A stretch of 64,000 nucleotides of DNA from the NCBI GenBank assembly GCA_018970725.1, contig JAGWVU010000003.1, positions 99,035-163,034 on the forward strand. Direction: 5' to 3'. Under the pieces are notes generated by a model, which searched no databases, was not told the origin of the DNA, and saw only the letters and a program-made list of their open reading frames with translations. Shown in pieces: positions 50,963 through 59,363 of the stretch (position 1 is the first letter of the stretch; each line of letters starts with the position of its first letter). A program made the translations under genes and the position numbers. This DNA comes from Verrucomicrobiota bacterium (lineage in GTDB: Bacteria > Verrucomicrobiota > Verrucomicrobiia > Verrucomicrobiales > DEV007).

Positions 50963-53323
50963 GTGGAAGATCGTGAAATCAAGGGAAGGCACTGGTTTGC
51001 CGTCGGCGTCATCGGACTCGCTTTCCTGGCGGGCGCCCTGACCCGTCGACCAGGCGGGGCGTTCCTCTCGGAGGTTCCGCCTGATTTTGGCCGGGAGATC
51101 GAGCCCGTCTTGGAGTCGCATTGTTACGATTGCCACGGGGACGGTGCTTCCAAGGGTGATCTGGCTCTTGACCAATTCGCCGGCCCAGCTGAACGCCTCC
51201 AGGCCCGGGCCCTTTGGGAGGGGGTGCACCACAATATCGAAGCGGGGCTCATGCCGCCTCCGGGAGATCCGCCGCTTCCGGAGGCTGCGAAAACCAGACT
51301 GCTGGCTTGGATTGAGCGGGAGGTGTTCCGTCTCGACCCTCGGAAACCGGATCCGGGAAAGGTGGTGATCCGGCGCCTCAACCGTCAGGAATATCGCAAC
51401 AGCATCACGGAGCTTTTCGGTGAGGTATCCTTTGATCCAGCGGCCAATTTGCCTCCGGACGATACCGGATACGGTTTCGACAACGTCGGCGCGGTGCTCT
51501 CGATGTCGCCGGAGCTGCTGGAGAAGTATGTTCTGGCGGCGGATCGGATTCTGTCGGAGGTCTTCCGGATCCGTCCGCCGGCTCCGGAAGTCTTGGGCTT
51601 CGAAGCGGAGGAGCATTTCCGTGGGGTGCAGCATGCCTCCCATGGAACGGGTAGCCTGGCCAGGACGGGAACGGTGGGGCTCAAGCTCCCGGTGAAGCGG
51701 GACGGGGAGTATCGGATCCGGATTTTGGCGGCGCAGGATCAGGCGGGGGACGAACCGGCGAAACTCGGGATCAAGATCGGGGATTCCACCCGGCATACGT
51801 TTGCGATTGAAGCCGAATCCTCCCGTCCCCGGATGGTGGAATTTCCAGTCGGGTTGCGCCGGGGCGAGCAATGGCTGGAGATGGCCTTCCTCAATGATCA
51901 TTATGATCCGAATTATCCGGATCCGAGGCGTCGGGACCGCAACCTGCACATCCACCGCGTGGATCTGGTGGGCCCCGTTGCGGTGGCGCCGCCGCCACCG
52001 GGTCCGGCGCACGAAGCGATTTTTTCGACCGGCGGTGCCGGCTCGGAGCGGCAGCGGGCGGAGCGGATTCTGGCCGCCTTCGGTCGGCGTGCCTGGAGGC
52101 GGACCCTGACGGCCGCGGAGGTCGCCCGGTTGATGGGGATTTATGAGATGGCCCGGGGGCGGCAGGAGGGCTTCGAGGTGGCGGTGGTTCTGGCCATCGA
52201 GGCCGCGTTGGTCTCACCGAAATTTCTCTTTCGCGGGGAGGGGATGGATGCTGAGCCGGGTGAATCCGGGGTGGTGGCCCTCGGGGAGGTGGAGTTGGCC
52301 GCCCGCCTTTCCTTTTTTCTCTGGAGCGGTCCTCCGGACGATCATTTGTTGAGGGTGGCGGAGGAAGGGCGGCTCCGGGCGCAATGGCGCACCGAAGTGA
52401 TCCGGATGCTGGAAGATCGGCGGGCCCGCGCCCTGACGGAGAATTTTGCAGGACAATGGCTGCAGTTGCGCAATCTCGATCTGGTTGCCCCGGATCGGAA
52501 GACCTTCCCGGCTTGGAACGATCGGTTGCGCGCCGCCATGCGGTCGGAGACCGAGGAGTTGTTCCAGTCGGTATTCGCGGGGAATCGGAGCGTCTTCGAG
52601 TTTCTCGACGGGGGTTTCACGTTCCTCAATGAAACGCTGGCCCTTCACTACGGGATCGACGGGGTCAAGGGCGACGCCTTCCGGAGGGTTGCGCTTCAGG
52701 GGGAAGCCCGCCGTCAACGGGGCGGACTGCTCACCCACGCCAGCATCCTGACCCTGACCTCCCACCCGACCCGGACCTCACCGGTGAACCGCGGAAACTG
52801 GGTTTTGGAAAACATTCTGGGGACGCCTCCGCCGCCTCCGCCGCCAAACGTGCCGTTGCTCGAGGCGAGCGCGAGGAAAGCGGTCAACGGCACCTTGCGA
52901 GCGCGTTTGGAGGCGCACCGGGATCTGCCGGCCTGTGCCAACTGCCATGCGCGGATGGATCCCATCGGGTTGGCGATGGAGAATTATGACGGCATTGGCG
53001 CCTGGCGGGAAACGGACGGGGCGGTGCGGATCGACCCGTCCGGGCAGTTGGCCGGGTCGGGCCGGTTTGAGAACATGGAAGGATTGAGGAGGTTGCTCTT
53101 GGAGAGCCACCAGGATGCTTTCGTGAAGTCCCTGTCCTCCTCGCTGCTCAGCTACGCTCTCGGTCGCGGCCTCGAGTATTTCGATAAGCCCGCCCTCACC
53201 GGAATTCAGGAAAGAGTCAACCGGAGCGGGGGGAGGGCCCATGAACTCATCTTTGCGATTGTCGACTCGATTCCCTTTCAATCGAGGCGTCCGGTAGGAA
53301 CCAGAGGTGCGGGTGGCCCCTGA
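50963..53323 (+). CDS. DUF1592-family planctomycete cytochrome c protein
   Basis: 786 residues from a GTG at 50963; a membrane-like segment (WFAVGVIGLAFLAGAL) follows the basic start. An N-terminal haem site CYDCHG (Cys54, Cys57, His58) is followed by domains matching DUF1587 (~115-180), DUF1595, DUF1592 (~430-560), DUF1588 with a second CANCH (~660) and DUF1585 at the C-terminus. These proteins are secreted and presumed to act in oxidation of complex substrates. They usually pair with a DUF1552 protein; none is adjacent here. Upstream is NIPSNAP; pyc begins 55 bp downstream. Confidence 0.85.
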   Translation: MEDREIKGRHWFAVGVIGLAFLAGALTRRPGGAFLSEVPPDFGREIEPVLESHCYDCHGDGASKGDLALDQFAGPAERLQARALWEGVHHNIEAGLMPPPGDPPLPEAAKTRLLAWIEREVFRLDPRKPDPGKVVIRRLNRQEYRNSITELFGEVSFDPAANLPPDDTGYGFDNVGAVLSMSPELLEKYVLAADRILSEVFRIRPPAPEVLGFEAEEHFRGVQHASHGTGSLARTGTVGLKLPVKRDGEYRIRILAAQDQAGDEPAKLGIKIGDSTRHTFAIEAESSRPRMVEFPVGLRRGEQWLEMAFLNDHYDPNYPDPRRRDRNLHIHRVDLVGPVAVAPPPPGPAHEAIFSTGGAGSERQRAERILAAFGRRAWRRTLTAAEVARLMGIYEMARGRQEGFEVAVVLAIEAALVSPKFLFRGEGMDAEPGESGVVALGEVELAARLSFFLWSGPPDDHLLRVAEEGRLRAQWRTEVIRMLEDRRARALTENFAGQWLQLRNLDLVAPDRKTFPAWNDRLRAAMRSETEELFQSVFAGNRSVFEFLDGGFTFLNETLALHYGIDGVKGDAFRRVALQGEARRQRGGLLTHASILTLTSHPTRTSPVNRGNWVLENILGTPPPPPPPNVPLLEASARKAVNGTLRARLEAHRDLPACANCHARMDPIGLAMENYDGIGAWRETDGAVRIDPSGQLAGSGRFENMEGLRRLLLESHQDAFVKSLSSSLLSYALGRGLEYFDKPALTGIQERVNRSGGRAHELIFAIVDSIPFQSRRPVGTRGAGGP

Positions 53324-53340
53324 TTCGCATTGAAGGGGAA

Positions 53341-53369
53341 TTGCGCGGCCCTCCAAATCACCCTAGGTT
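53341..53369 (+). promoter_or_regulatory. Sigma70-like promoter for pyc
   Basis: TTGCGC (53341-53346), 17 bp, TAGGTT (53364-53369). The ATG at 53379 is nine bases past the -10 box, suggesting a nearly leaderless message. Confidence 0.4.
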
Positions 53370-53378
53370 GCGCCGCTT

Positions 53379-56300
53379 ATGTCGACCCCTGTTACCCCGC
53401 ATCTCCATGATCCCAGAATTTCCGACGGGCGGCTGATGGCCGTTAACCGTGGGGAGATTGCCATCCGAATTTTTCGCGCGGCCAATGAGTTGGGGCTGCA
53501 GACGGTGGCGATTTTCGCCGAGGAGGATCGTTTTTCCCGGCATCGTTTCAAGGCGGACGAAGCCTACATGCTGCGGAGGGAGAAAGGGCCGGTGGGCGCT
53601 TATCTCGACATCGAAGGCATCGTGGCGCTGGCAAAGGAGAAGCGCGTCAGTCTGATTCACCCCGGCTATGGATTCCTCTCCGAAAACCCGGCTTTGGCCC
53701 GCGGATGCGCCGAAGCGGGGATCACCTTCGTGGGACCACGCCCGGAACTCTTGGAACAAATGGGGGACAAAGTGGCCGCGAGGGCGGTGGCCAAACGGGC
53801 GGGTGTCCCGACCCTGCCGGGAACCGAAGAGCCGGTGGCGGATCCGAAAAAGGCCTTGAAGATCGCCAAATCGATTGGTTTTCCCCTCATCATCAAGGCC
53901 GCGTTCGGTGGCGGGGGGCGGGGCATGAGGGTGGTCGAGAGGGCCGAGGATCTGGAACAACGCTTGGAAGAGGCGCAGAGCGAGGCGGAGCGGGCCTTCG
54001 GAAACAAAGCCGTTTTCCTGGAACGTTATATCGGCAGGGCCAAGCACATCGAGGTGCAGATCCTCGGCGATCATCATGGCAACGTGGTTCACCTTCATGA
54101 ACGGGATTGCTCCGTGCAAAGGCGCTACCAGAAGGTCATTGAGATTGCGCCAAGTGTCGGACTGGAGCCAGGTCTTATCAAGGAACTCTGTGATGCCGCG
54201 GTCGCGATTGCCCGCGAGGTGCGTTATGACAATGCGGGGACTGTCGAGTTCCTCTACGACATGGACGCCAGGGAGTGGTTCTTCATTGAGATGAACCCGC
54301 GGATTCAAGTTGAACACACCGTGACCGAGCAGATCACCGGGTTCGATCTGGTGCGTTCGCAAATTCTGATTGCCAGGGGTTTTCCGTTGCATGGCAAGGA
54401 AATCGACATCCCCGCCCAGGATCAAATCCCGCGCAACGGGTATGCCATTCAATGCCGGGTCACCAGTGAGGATCCGGAGAACAACTTCGCGCCGGATTAT
54501 GGACGCGTCGCCAACTACCGTTCCGCGGCAGGCTTCGGGATCCGGCTTGACGCGGGCAATGGGGACGCCGGCAGTATCATTACGCCTTACTATGATTCGC
54601 TCCTGGTCAAGGTCACGGCGAGTGGCCGGGACTTTTCCGGGGCGATCCAGCGGATGCATCGCGCGCTTCGCGAATTCCGCATCCGGGGCGTGAAGACGAA
54701 CATCCCGTTCCTCGAGAACGTCATCCTGCACGAGGACTTCCGCACCGGCGAGGTTCACACCAAGCTCATCGATACCGATCCCCGGCTCTTCTCCTTCCGC
54801 TCGCGCCGGGACCGCGCCAGCAAACTGTTGGCCTACCTCAGCGAAGTCACGGTCAACGGCAATCCCCACGCCAAGGGATGGAAGCCAAGCGAGATTTTGC
54901 CTCCCGCTCCCCGGCCCCACCATGATCCTGACGCAGCGATCCGCCCCGGGAGCCGCCAGAAATTGCTTGAACTGGGCCCGGAGAAATTCGCGCGCTGGAT
55001 CAGTGAGCAGAAGCGGTTGCTGGTGACCGACACCACACTTCGCGACGCCCATCAGTCGCTCATCGCCACTCGCATGCGAACTTATGACATGCTGGGCGTG
55101 GCGGACGCCATCGCGCGTCGGACACCCGGGTTGTTCAGTTTGGAGATGTGGGGTGGAGCCACGTTCGACACGGCGATGAGGTTCCTCCAGGACGATCCCT
55201 GGGAGCGCTTGAGTCTGTTGCGGGAGCGGATCCCCAACATCTGCTTCCAGATGCTTTTCCGCGGTTCGAATGCGGTTGGTTATTCAAACTATCCCGACAA
55301 TGTGGTTGAGTCCTTCGTGAAGCACTCCGCCGCCGCCGGGATGGATATTTTCCGGATCTTTGACAGCCTGAACTATCTTCCGAACCTGAAGGTTGCGATG
55401 GATGCCTGTCAGGGAACGGGTTCGGTCTGTGAGGCGGCCATCTGTTACACCGGTAATATCGACGATCCCAAGCGGGACAAGTATTCGCTGGCCTACTATG
55501 TGGACAAGGCCAGAGAGCTGGAACGAATGGGCGCCCATATTCTCGCTATCAAGGACATGGCCGGATTGTGCCGGCCTTTCGCCGCGCGGAAACTGGTGAA
55601 AGCCTTGAAAGAGGAGATCGGCATTCCGATCCACTTTCATACACACGACAGCTCCGGCATCAACGCGGCTTCCGTCCTTCAGGCGTGCGAGGCCGGGGTG
55701 GATATCGTCGATCTCGCCATCAGCAGCATGTCGGGTTCGACGAGTCAACCGAACTTGAACTCCATCGTCGCGGCCTTGCAGGGGCACAAGCGGGACACTG
55801 GGCTGGATCTCGATGCTCTCAATGAGATGAGTGACTATTGGGAAGAAGTTCTGGGCTATTATGTTCCCTTCATGAGCGCGCCCCGGGCCGGGAGCGCTGA
55901 GGTTTATGTCCATGAGATGCCGGGTGGACAATTCACCAACCTCAAGGAGCAGGCCGCAGCGCTGGGCCTGGGCCATCGCTGGCCCGAGGTCGCGCGCTGT
56001 TATGCCGAGGTTAACCAGCTTCTCGGGGACATTGTGAAGGTCACGCCTTCCTCCAAGGTGGTCGGAGATCTCGCGATTTTCCTCATCACCCGCGGCCTGC
56101 GCCCGGGCGACGTTCCCGGTCTGACCCCGGGCGTTCTCGATTTTCCGGAGTCGGTGATCGATATGCTTGCCGGTGGGTTGGGGCAGCCGGATGGCGGTTG
56201 GCCTGCGGAAGTGCAGAAGGTGATTTTGGGGAACCGCCGGGAGCCTACCACGAAACGACCGGGCGAGGTTGCGCCCGAAATGGATCTCGAGGCCACGCGT

Positions 56301-56864
56301 GAGGAAGTGCATCGGAAGCTGCGGCGCAAACCCACGGAGAACGATCTCTTCAGCTATATCATGTATCCACAGGTCTTCCTCGACTTCGAGAAATCCCGGA
56401 AGGCTTACGATTCTTTGAGCGGTCTTCCGACCACTGCATTCTTTTATGGACTTCGTGCCGGTGAGGAAATCTCCGTGGACATTGACGAGGGCAAGACCCT
56501 CTTCATCAAATTAGTCAGTGTGAGCGAGGCGGACCCGCAGGGGGTGCGCACGCTCTTTTACGAACTCAACGGAATGCCCCGGGAAGCCCAGGTCATCGAC
56601 TCCTCCAAGGCGGTCACCTCCCAAGCCCGGCCCAAGGGAGATCCGGACAACCCCGCCCATGTCGTCGCCCCGATGCCCGGAATGATCACCCACCTTGCCG
56701 TTGGAGTCGGTTCCTCGGTCAAGCAGGGCGACAAGCTCGTCACGCTGGAAGCCATGAAGATGCTGACCAGCGTCGGGGCGAGCCGCGACGGGGTGGTTTC
56801 CGAGTTGTTGGTGCACCAGGGAGATACCGTGGCCGCGAACGATCTGCTTTTGCGGCTTGAGTGA
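53379..56864 (+). CDS. pyc: Pyruvate carboxylase
   Basis: Carboxylates pyruvate to oxaloacetate using biotin and ATP (anaplerosis). 1161 residues: biotin carboxylase domain (~15-470, with GGGGRGMR and EMNPRIQVEHTVTE), carboxyltransferase (~550-830, DTTLRDAHQS and FMSAPRAGSAEVY), a conserved linker domain and a C-terminal biotinyl domain with EAMKM, biotinylated Lys1127. Single-chain architecture and length are normal. Has its own promoter. Transaldolase follows 78 bp downstream. Confidence 0.97.
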   Translation: MSTPVTPHLHDPRISDGRLMAVNRGEIAIRIFRAANELGLQTVAIFAEEDRFSRHRFKADEAYMLRREKGPVGAYLDIEGIVALAKEKRVSLIHPGYGFLSENPALARGCAEAGITFVGPRPELLEQMGDKVAARAVAKRAGVPTLPGTEEPVADPKKALKIAKSIGFPLIIKAAFGGGGRGMRVVERAEDLEQRLEEAQSEAERAFGNKAVFLERYIGRAKHIEVQILGDHHGNVVHLHERDCSVQRRYQKVIEIAPSVGLEPGLIKELCDAAVAIAREVRYDNAGTVEFLYDMDAREWFFIEMNPRIQVEHTVTEQITGFDLVRSQILIARGFPLHGKEIDIPAQDQIPRNGYAIQCRVTSEDPENNFAPDYGRVANYRSAAGFGIRLDAGNGDAGSIITPYYDSLLVKVTASGRDFSGAIQRMHRALREFRIRGVKTNIPFLENVILHEDFRTGEVHTKLIDTDPRLFSFRSRRDRASKLLAYLSEVTVNGNPHAKGWKPSEILPPAPRPHHDPDAAIRPGSRQKLLELGPEKFARWISEQKRLLVTDTTLRDAHQSLIATRMRTYDMLGVADAIARRTPGLFSLEMWGGATFDTAMRFLQDDPWERLSLLRERIPNICFQMLFRGSNAVGYSNYPDNVVESFVKHSAAAGMDIFRIFDSLNYLPNLKVAMDACQGTGSVCEAAICYTGNIDDPKRDKYSLAYYVDKARELERMGAHILAIKDMAGLCRPFAARKLVKALKEEIGIPIHFHTHDSSGINAASVLQACEAGVDIVDLAISSMSGSTSQPNLNSIVAALQGHKRDTGLDLDALNEMSDYWEEVLGYYVPFMSAPRAGSAEVYVHEMPGGQFTNLKEQAAALGLGHRWPEVARCYAEVNQLLGDIVKVTPSSKVVGDLAIFLITRGLRPGDVPGLTPGVLDFPESVIDMLAGGLGQPDGGWPAEVQKVILGNRREPTTKRPGEVAPEMDLEATREEVHRKLRRKPTENDLFSYIMYPQVFLDFEKSRKAYDSLSGLPTTAFFYGLRAGEEISVDIDEGKTLFIKLVSVSEADPQGVRTLFYELNGMPREAQVIDSSKAVTSQARPKGDPDNPAHVVAPMPGMITHLAVGVGSSVKQGDKLVTLEAMKMLTSVGASRDGVVSELLVHQGDTVAANDLLLRLE

Positions 56865-56942
56865 GTGGCAGATTCCTTTTCCGGCAGGTTCTGTGACGGT
56901 GTTGTCGGTTGCCCCCGGCGGGAACCCGGGTAAGGTCCGCTG

Positions 56943-57896
56943 ATGAATCAATTGGAGCAGCTCAAGCAGTTCACCACCGTCGTTGCCGACACCGGGGATT
57001 TTGAAACGATGCGTTCCTATGCTCCGCAGGACGCCACGACCAACCCTTCGCTCATTCTGAAGGCAGCCAAGCAGGAGGCTTATCGTCCCTTGATCGAGCG
57101 GGCGGTGACGGATTGCCGGGCTTCCGGTCTGTCCGGAGATGCGCTTGTCGAAGCCGTGCTCGACCGGATTCTGATTTTGTTTGGCCAAGCGATTCTCGAG
57201 ATCGTGCCCGGGAGGGTCTCCACCGAGGTGGATGCCCGTCTCTCATTTGATACCGCCGGGACCTTGCAAAAGGCGCAACGCCTCATTGCGCTTTATGAGC
57301 AGGAGGGGATCGACCGGGAGCGGGTTCTCATTAAAATCGCTTCGACGTGGGAAGGGATTCAGGCCGCACGACAGCTTGAGGACGAGGGGATTCATTGCAA
57401 TCTGACCCTCTTGTTCAGTTTGATTCAGGCGGTGGCGTGTGCGGAGGCGGGCGTGAAGTTGATCTCGCCCTTCGTGGGGCGCATCTACGATTGGTATAAG
57501 AAGAATACCGGGAAAGAATACCAAGGAGCGGACGACCCCGGCGTCCAATCCGTGCGGACGATTTACGCCTACTACAAAAAATTCGGTTACCCGACCGAAG
57601 TCATGGGGGCCAGCTTCCGCAACACAAGCCAGATTCTTGAGCTTGCGGGCTGCGATCTACTTACCATCAGTCCTGATCTGCTCGCCGAATTGCAGGCTTC
57701 CGATGGTCCGGTGGGTTGCCATCTCTCCGAGGAGTCGATCGCCGGTCAGACCTTGGAGCCAATTGCCGCCGACGAGAAAAGCTTCCGCTTTTTGTTGAAC
57801 GAGGATGCCATGGCCACGGAAAAGACCGCGGAGGGCATCCGGAAATTTGCCGCGGACATGAACGAGTTGGAGCGGATGGTGCGGGCCCTTGTTTGA
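56943..57896 (+). CDS. tal: Transaldolase
   Basis: Transfers dihydroxyacetone units in the pentose phosphate pathway. 317 residues, TalB type, with DATTNPSLI near residue 30 and the Schiff-base Lys131 in [11 protein letters not shown]. Other motifs include [17 protein letters not shown] and [11 protein letters not shown]. It is probably cotranscribed with pyc. Convergent with the DUF1501 gene. Confidence 0.96.
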   Translation: MNQLEQLKQFTTVVADTGDFETMRSYAPQDATTNPSLILKAAKQEAYRPLIERAVTDCRASGLSGDALVEAVLDRILILFGQAILEIVPGRVSTEVDARLSFDTAGTLQKAQRLIALYEQEGIDRERVLIKIASTWEGIQAARQLEDEGIHCNLTLLFSLIQAVACAEAGVKLISPFVGRIYDWYKKNTGKEYQGADDPGVQSVRTIYAYYKKFGYPTEVMGASFRNTSQILELAGCDLLTISPDLLAELQASDGPVGCHLSEESIAGQTLEPIAADEKSFRFLLNEDAMATEKTAEGIRKFAADMNELERMVRALV

Positions 57897-57902
57897 GGGG
57901 CT

Positions 57903-59363
57903 TCAGGCCAGCAGATCCCGGACGACATGGCCGTGGACGTCGGTCAGGCGGAAATAGCGGCCTTGGAATCGGTAGGTCAGGCGTTCGTGATCGATGCCGA
58001 GGAGATGCAGAATGGTGGCTTGGAAGTCGTGGACGTGGACCGGACGGTCCACCGCATTGAATCCCAGATCGTCCGAGGCTCCGTAGGAGATTCCGGGTTT
58101 GACGCCGCCTCCTGCCATCCACACGGTGAACGCGTAAGGGTGGTGATCCCGCCCCCAGCGCGGGCGGTTTTCCAGATTGCCTTGGATGAACGGCGTGCGC
58201 CCGAACTCGCCGCCCCAGATCACGAGGGTCTCGTCCAAGAGCCCCCGCATCTTTAAGTCCTTGATCAAGGCGGCGCTCGGCTGGTCGGTGTCGCGGCACT
58301 GTGTATAAAGCTCGGTGGTGAGGCTGTTATGCTGGTCCCAACCGGCGTGCATGCACTGCACGAAGGGAACTCCGCGCTCGACGAGGCGTCTGGCCATGAG
58401 GCAGTTGTAGGCAAAGGTGCCCGGTTCCCGGACCTGAGGACCATACATCTCCAAAACATGCTCCGGTTCCGAGGAAAGGTCCGTCAGTTCCGGCACGGAC
58501 GATTGCATGCGATAGGCCAGCTCGTATTGCGCGATCCGGGTGAGGATCTCCGGGTCCCCGCTCGTTGCGAACTTCGCCTGATTCAGTTCGGCCAGGTCGT
58601 CGAGCATTCCGCGCCGCAAGGGGGCGCTGATGCCCTCCGGATTGGATAGGTAAAGCACCGGGTCCCGGCTTCCGCGGAATTTCGAGCCTTGGAAGCGGGA
58701 GGGAAGAAAGCCCGAGCCCCAGTAGAAATCATAGAAAATCTGACCGCAAGTGGTCCCCTTGCTCACGGAAGTCATGACGACGTAACCGGGAAGGTCCTCG
58801 TTGGGAGAACCAAGACCATAGTTCAGCCAGGCTCCGAGGGCGGGACGTCCCGGGAGTTGCGCACCGCTCAGCATGAAGGAGATGGCCGGCGCATGGTTCA
58901 CCGCGTCCGTGTGAAGGCTCTTCACGAAACACAGGTCGTCCGCCACGGCACCGAGGTGCGGCATCAACTCGCTCACCCAGGCCCCGGAGGACCCGTGTTG
59001 GTGGAACGGTTCGACCGGCTGCAGCATGAGCTTTCCGGAGGGGTCGCCGGTCATCGTGCTGAAGCGTTTGCCACCGAGATATTCCTTCGGCACCGGTTGG
59101 CCGTGGAGCCGGGTCAGCTCCGGTTTGTAGTCGAAGAGATCGACGTGTGTCGGGCCCCCGTTTTGGAAGAGATAGATGACCCGTTTGGCCCGTGCCGGAT
59201 GATGCGGCGCCGCACCGGATTCACGGCCCAGCAATCCGGACAGCGCGGCGATTCCGAGTCCGGTGGCGGACTTTCCGAAGAACTGGCGCCGGTTGACCGC
59301 AAGCTGGGCCTCGCGGATGGGGGATGGCGCATCGTCGCGCAGCAGTTGCCAGGCGGGCTTCAT
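57903..59363 (-). CDS. DUF1501 sulfatase-like Tat-exported protein
   Basis: 486 residues with a Tat motif (NRRQFFGKSATG) after ~24 residues. The fold is alkaline-phosphatase/sulfatase-like: YLFQNGGPTHVDLFDYKP near the start, HAGWDQHNSL, IWGGEFGRTP and a late GRDHHPYAF. The usual Cys/Ser nucleophile of sulfatases is not visible where expected, so activity is uncertain. It starts within the stop codon of the DUF1549/DUF1553 cytochrome gene (ATGA), the standard pairing for this PVC system. Confidence 0.88.
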   Translation of the reverse strand: MKPAWQLLRDDAPSPIREAQLAVNRRQFFGKSATGLGIAALSGLLGRESGAAPHHPARAKRVIYLFQNGGPTHVDLFDYKPELTRLHGQPVPKEYLGGKRFSTMTGDPSGKLMLQPVEPFHQHGSSGAWVSELMPHLGAVADDLCFVKSLHTDAVNHAPAISFMLSGAQLPGRPALGAWLNYGLGSPNEDLPGYVVMTSVSKGTTCGQIFYDFYWGSGFLPSRFQGSKFRGSRDPVLYLSNPEGISAPLRRGMLDDLAELNQAKFATSGDPEILTRIAQYELAYRMQSSVPELTDLSSEPEHVLEMYGPQVREPGTFAYNCLMARRLVERGVPFVQCMHAGWDQHNSLTTELYTQCRDTDQPSAALIKDLKMRGLLDETLVIWGGEFGRTPFIQGNLENRPRWGRDHHPYAFTVWMAGGGVKPGISYGASDDLGFNAVDRPVHVHDFQATILHLLGIDHERLTYRFQGRYFRLTDVHGHVVRDLLA

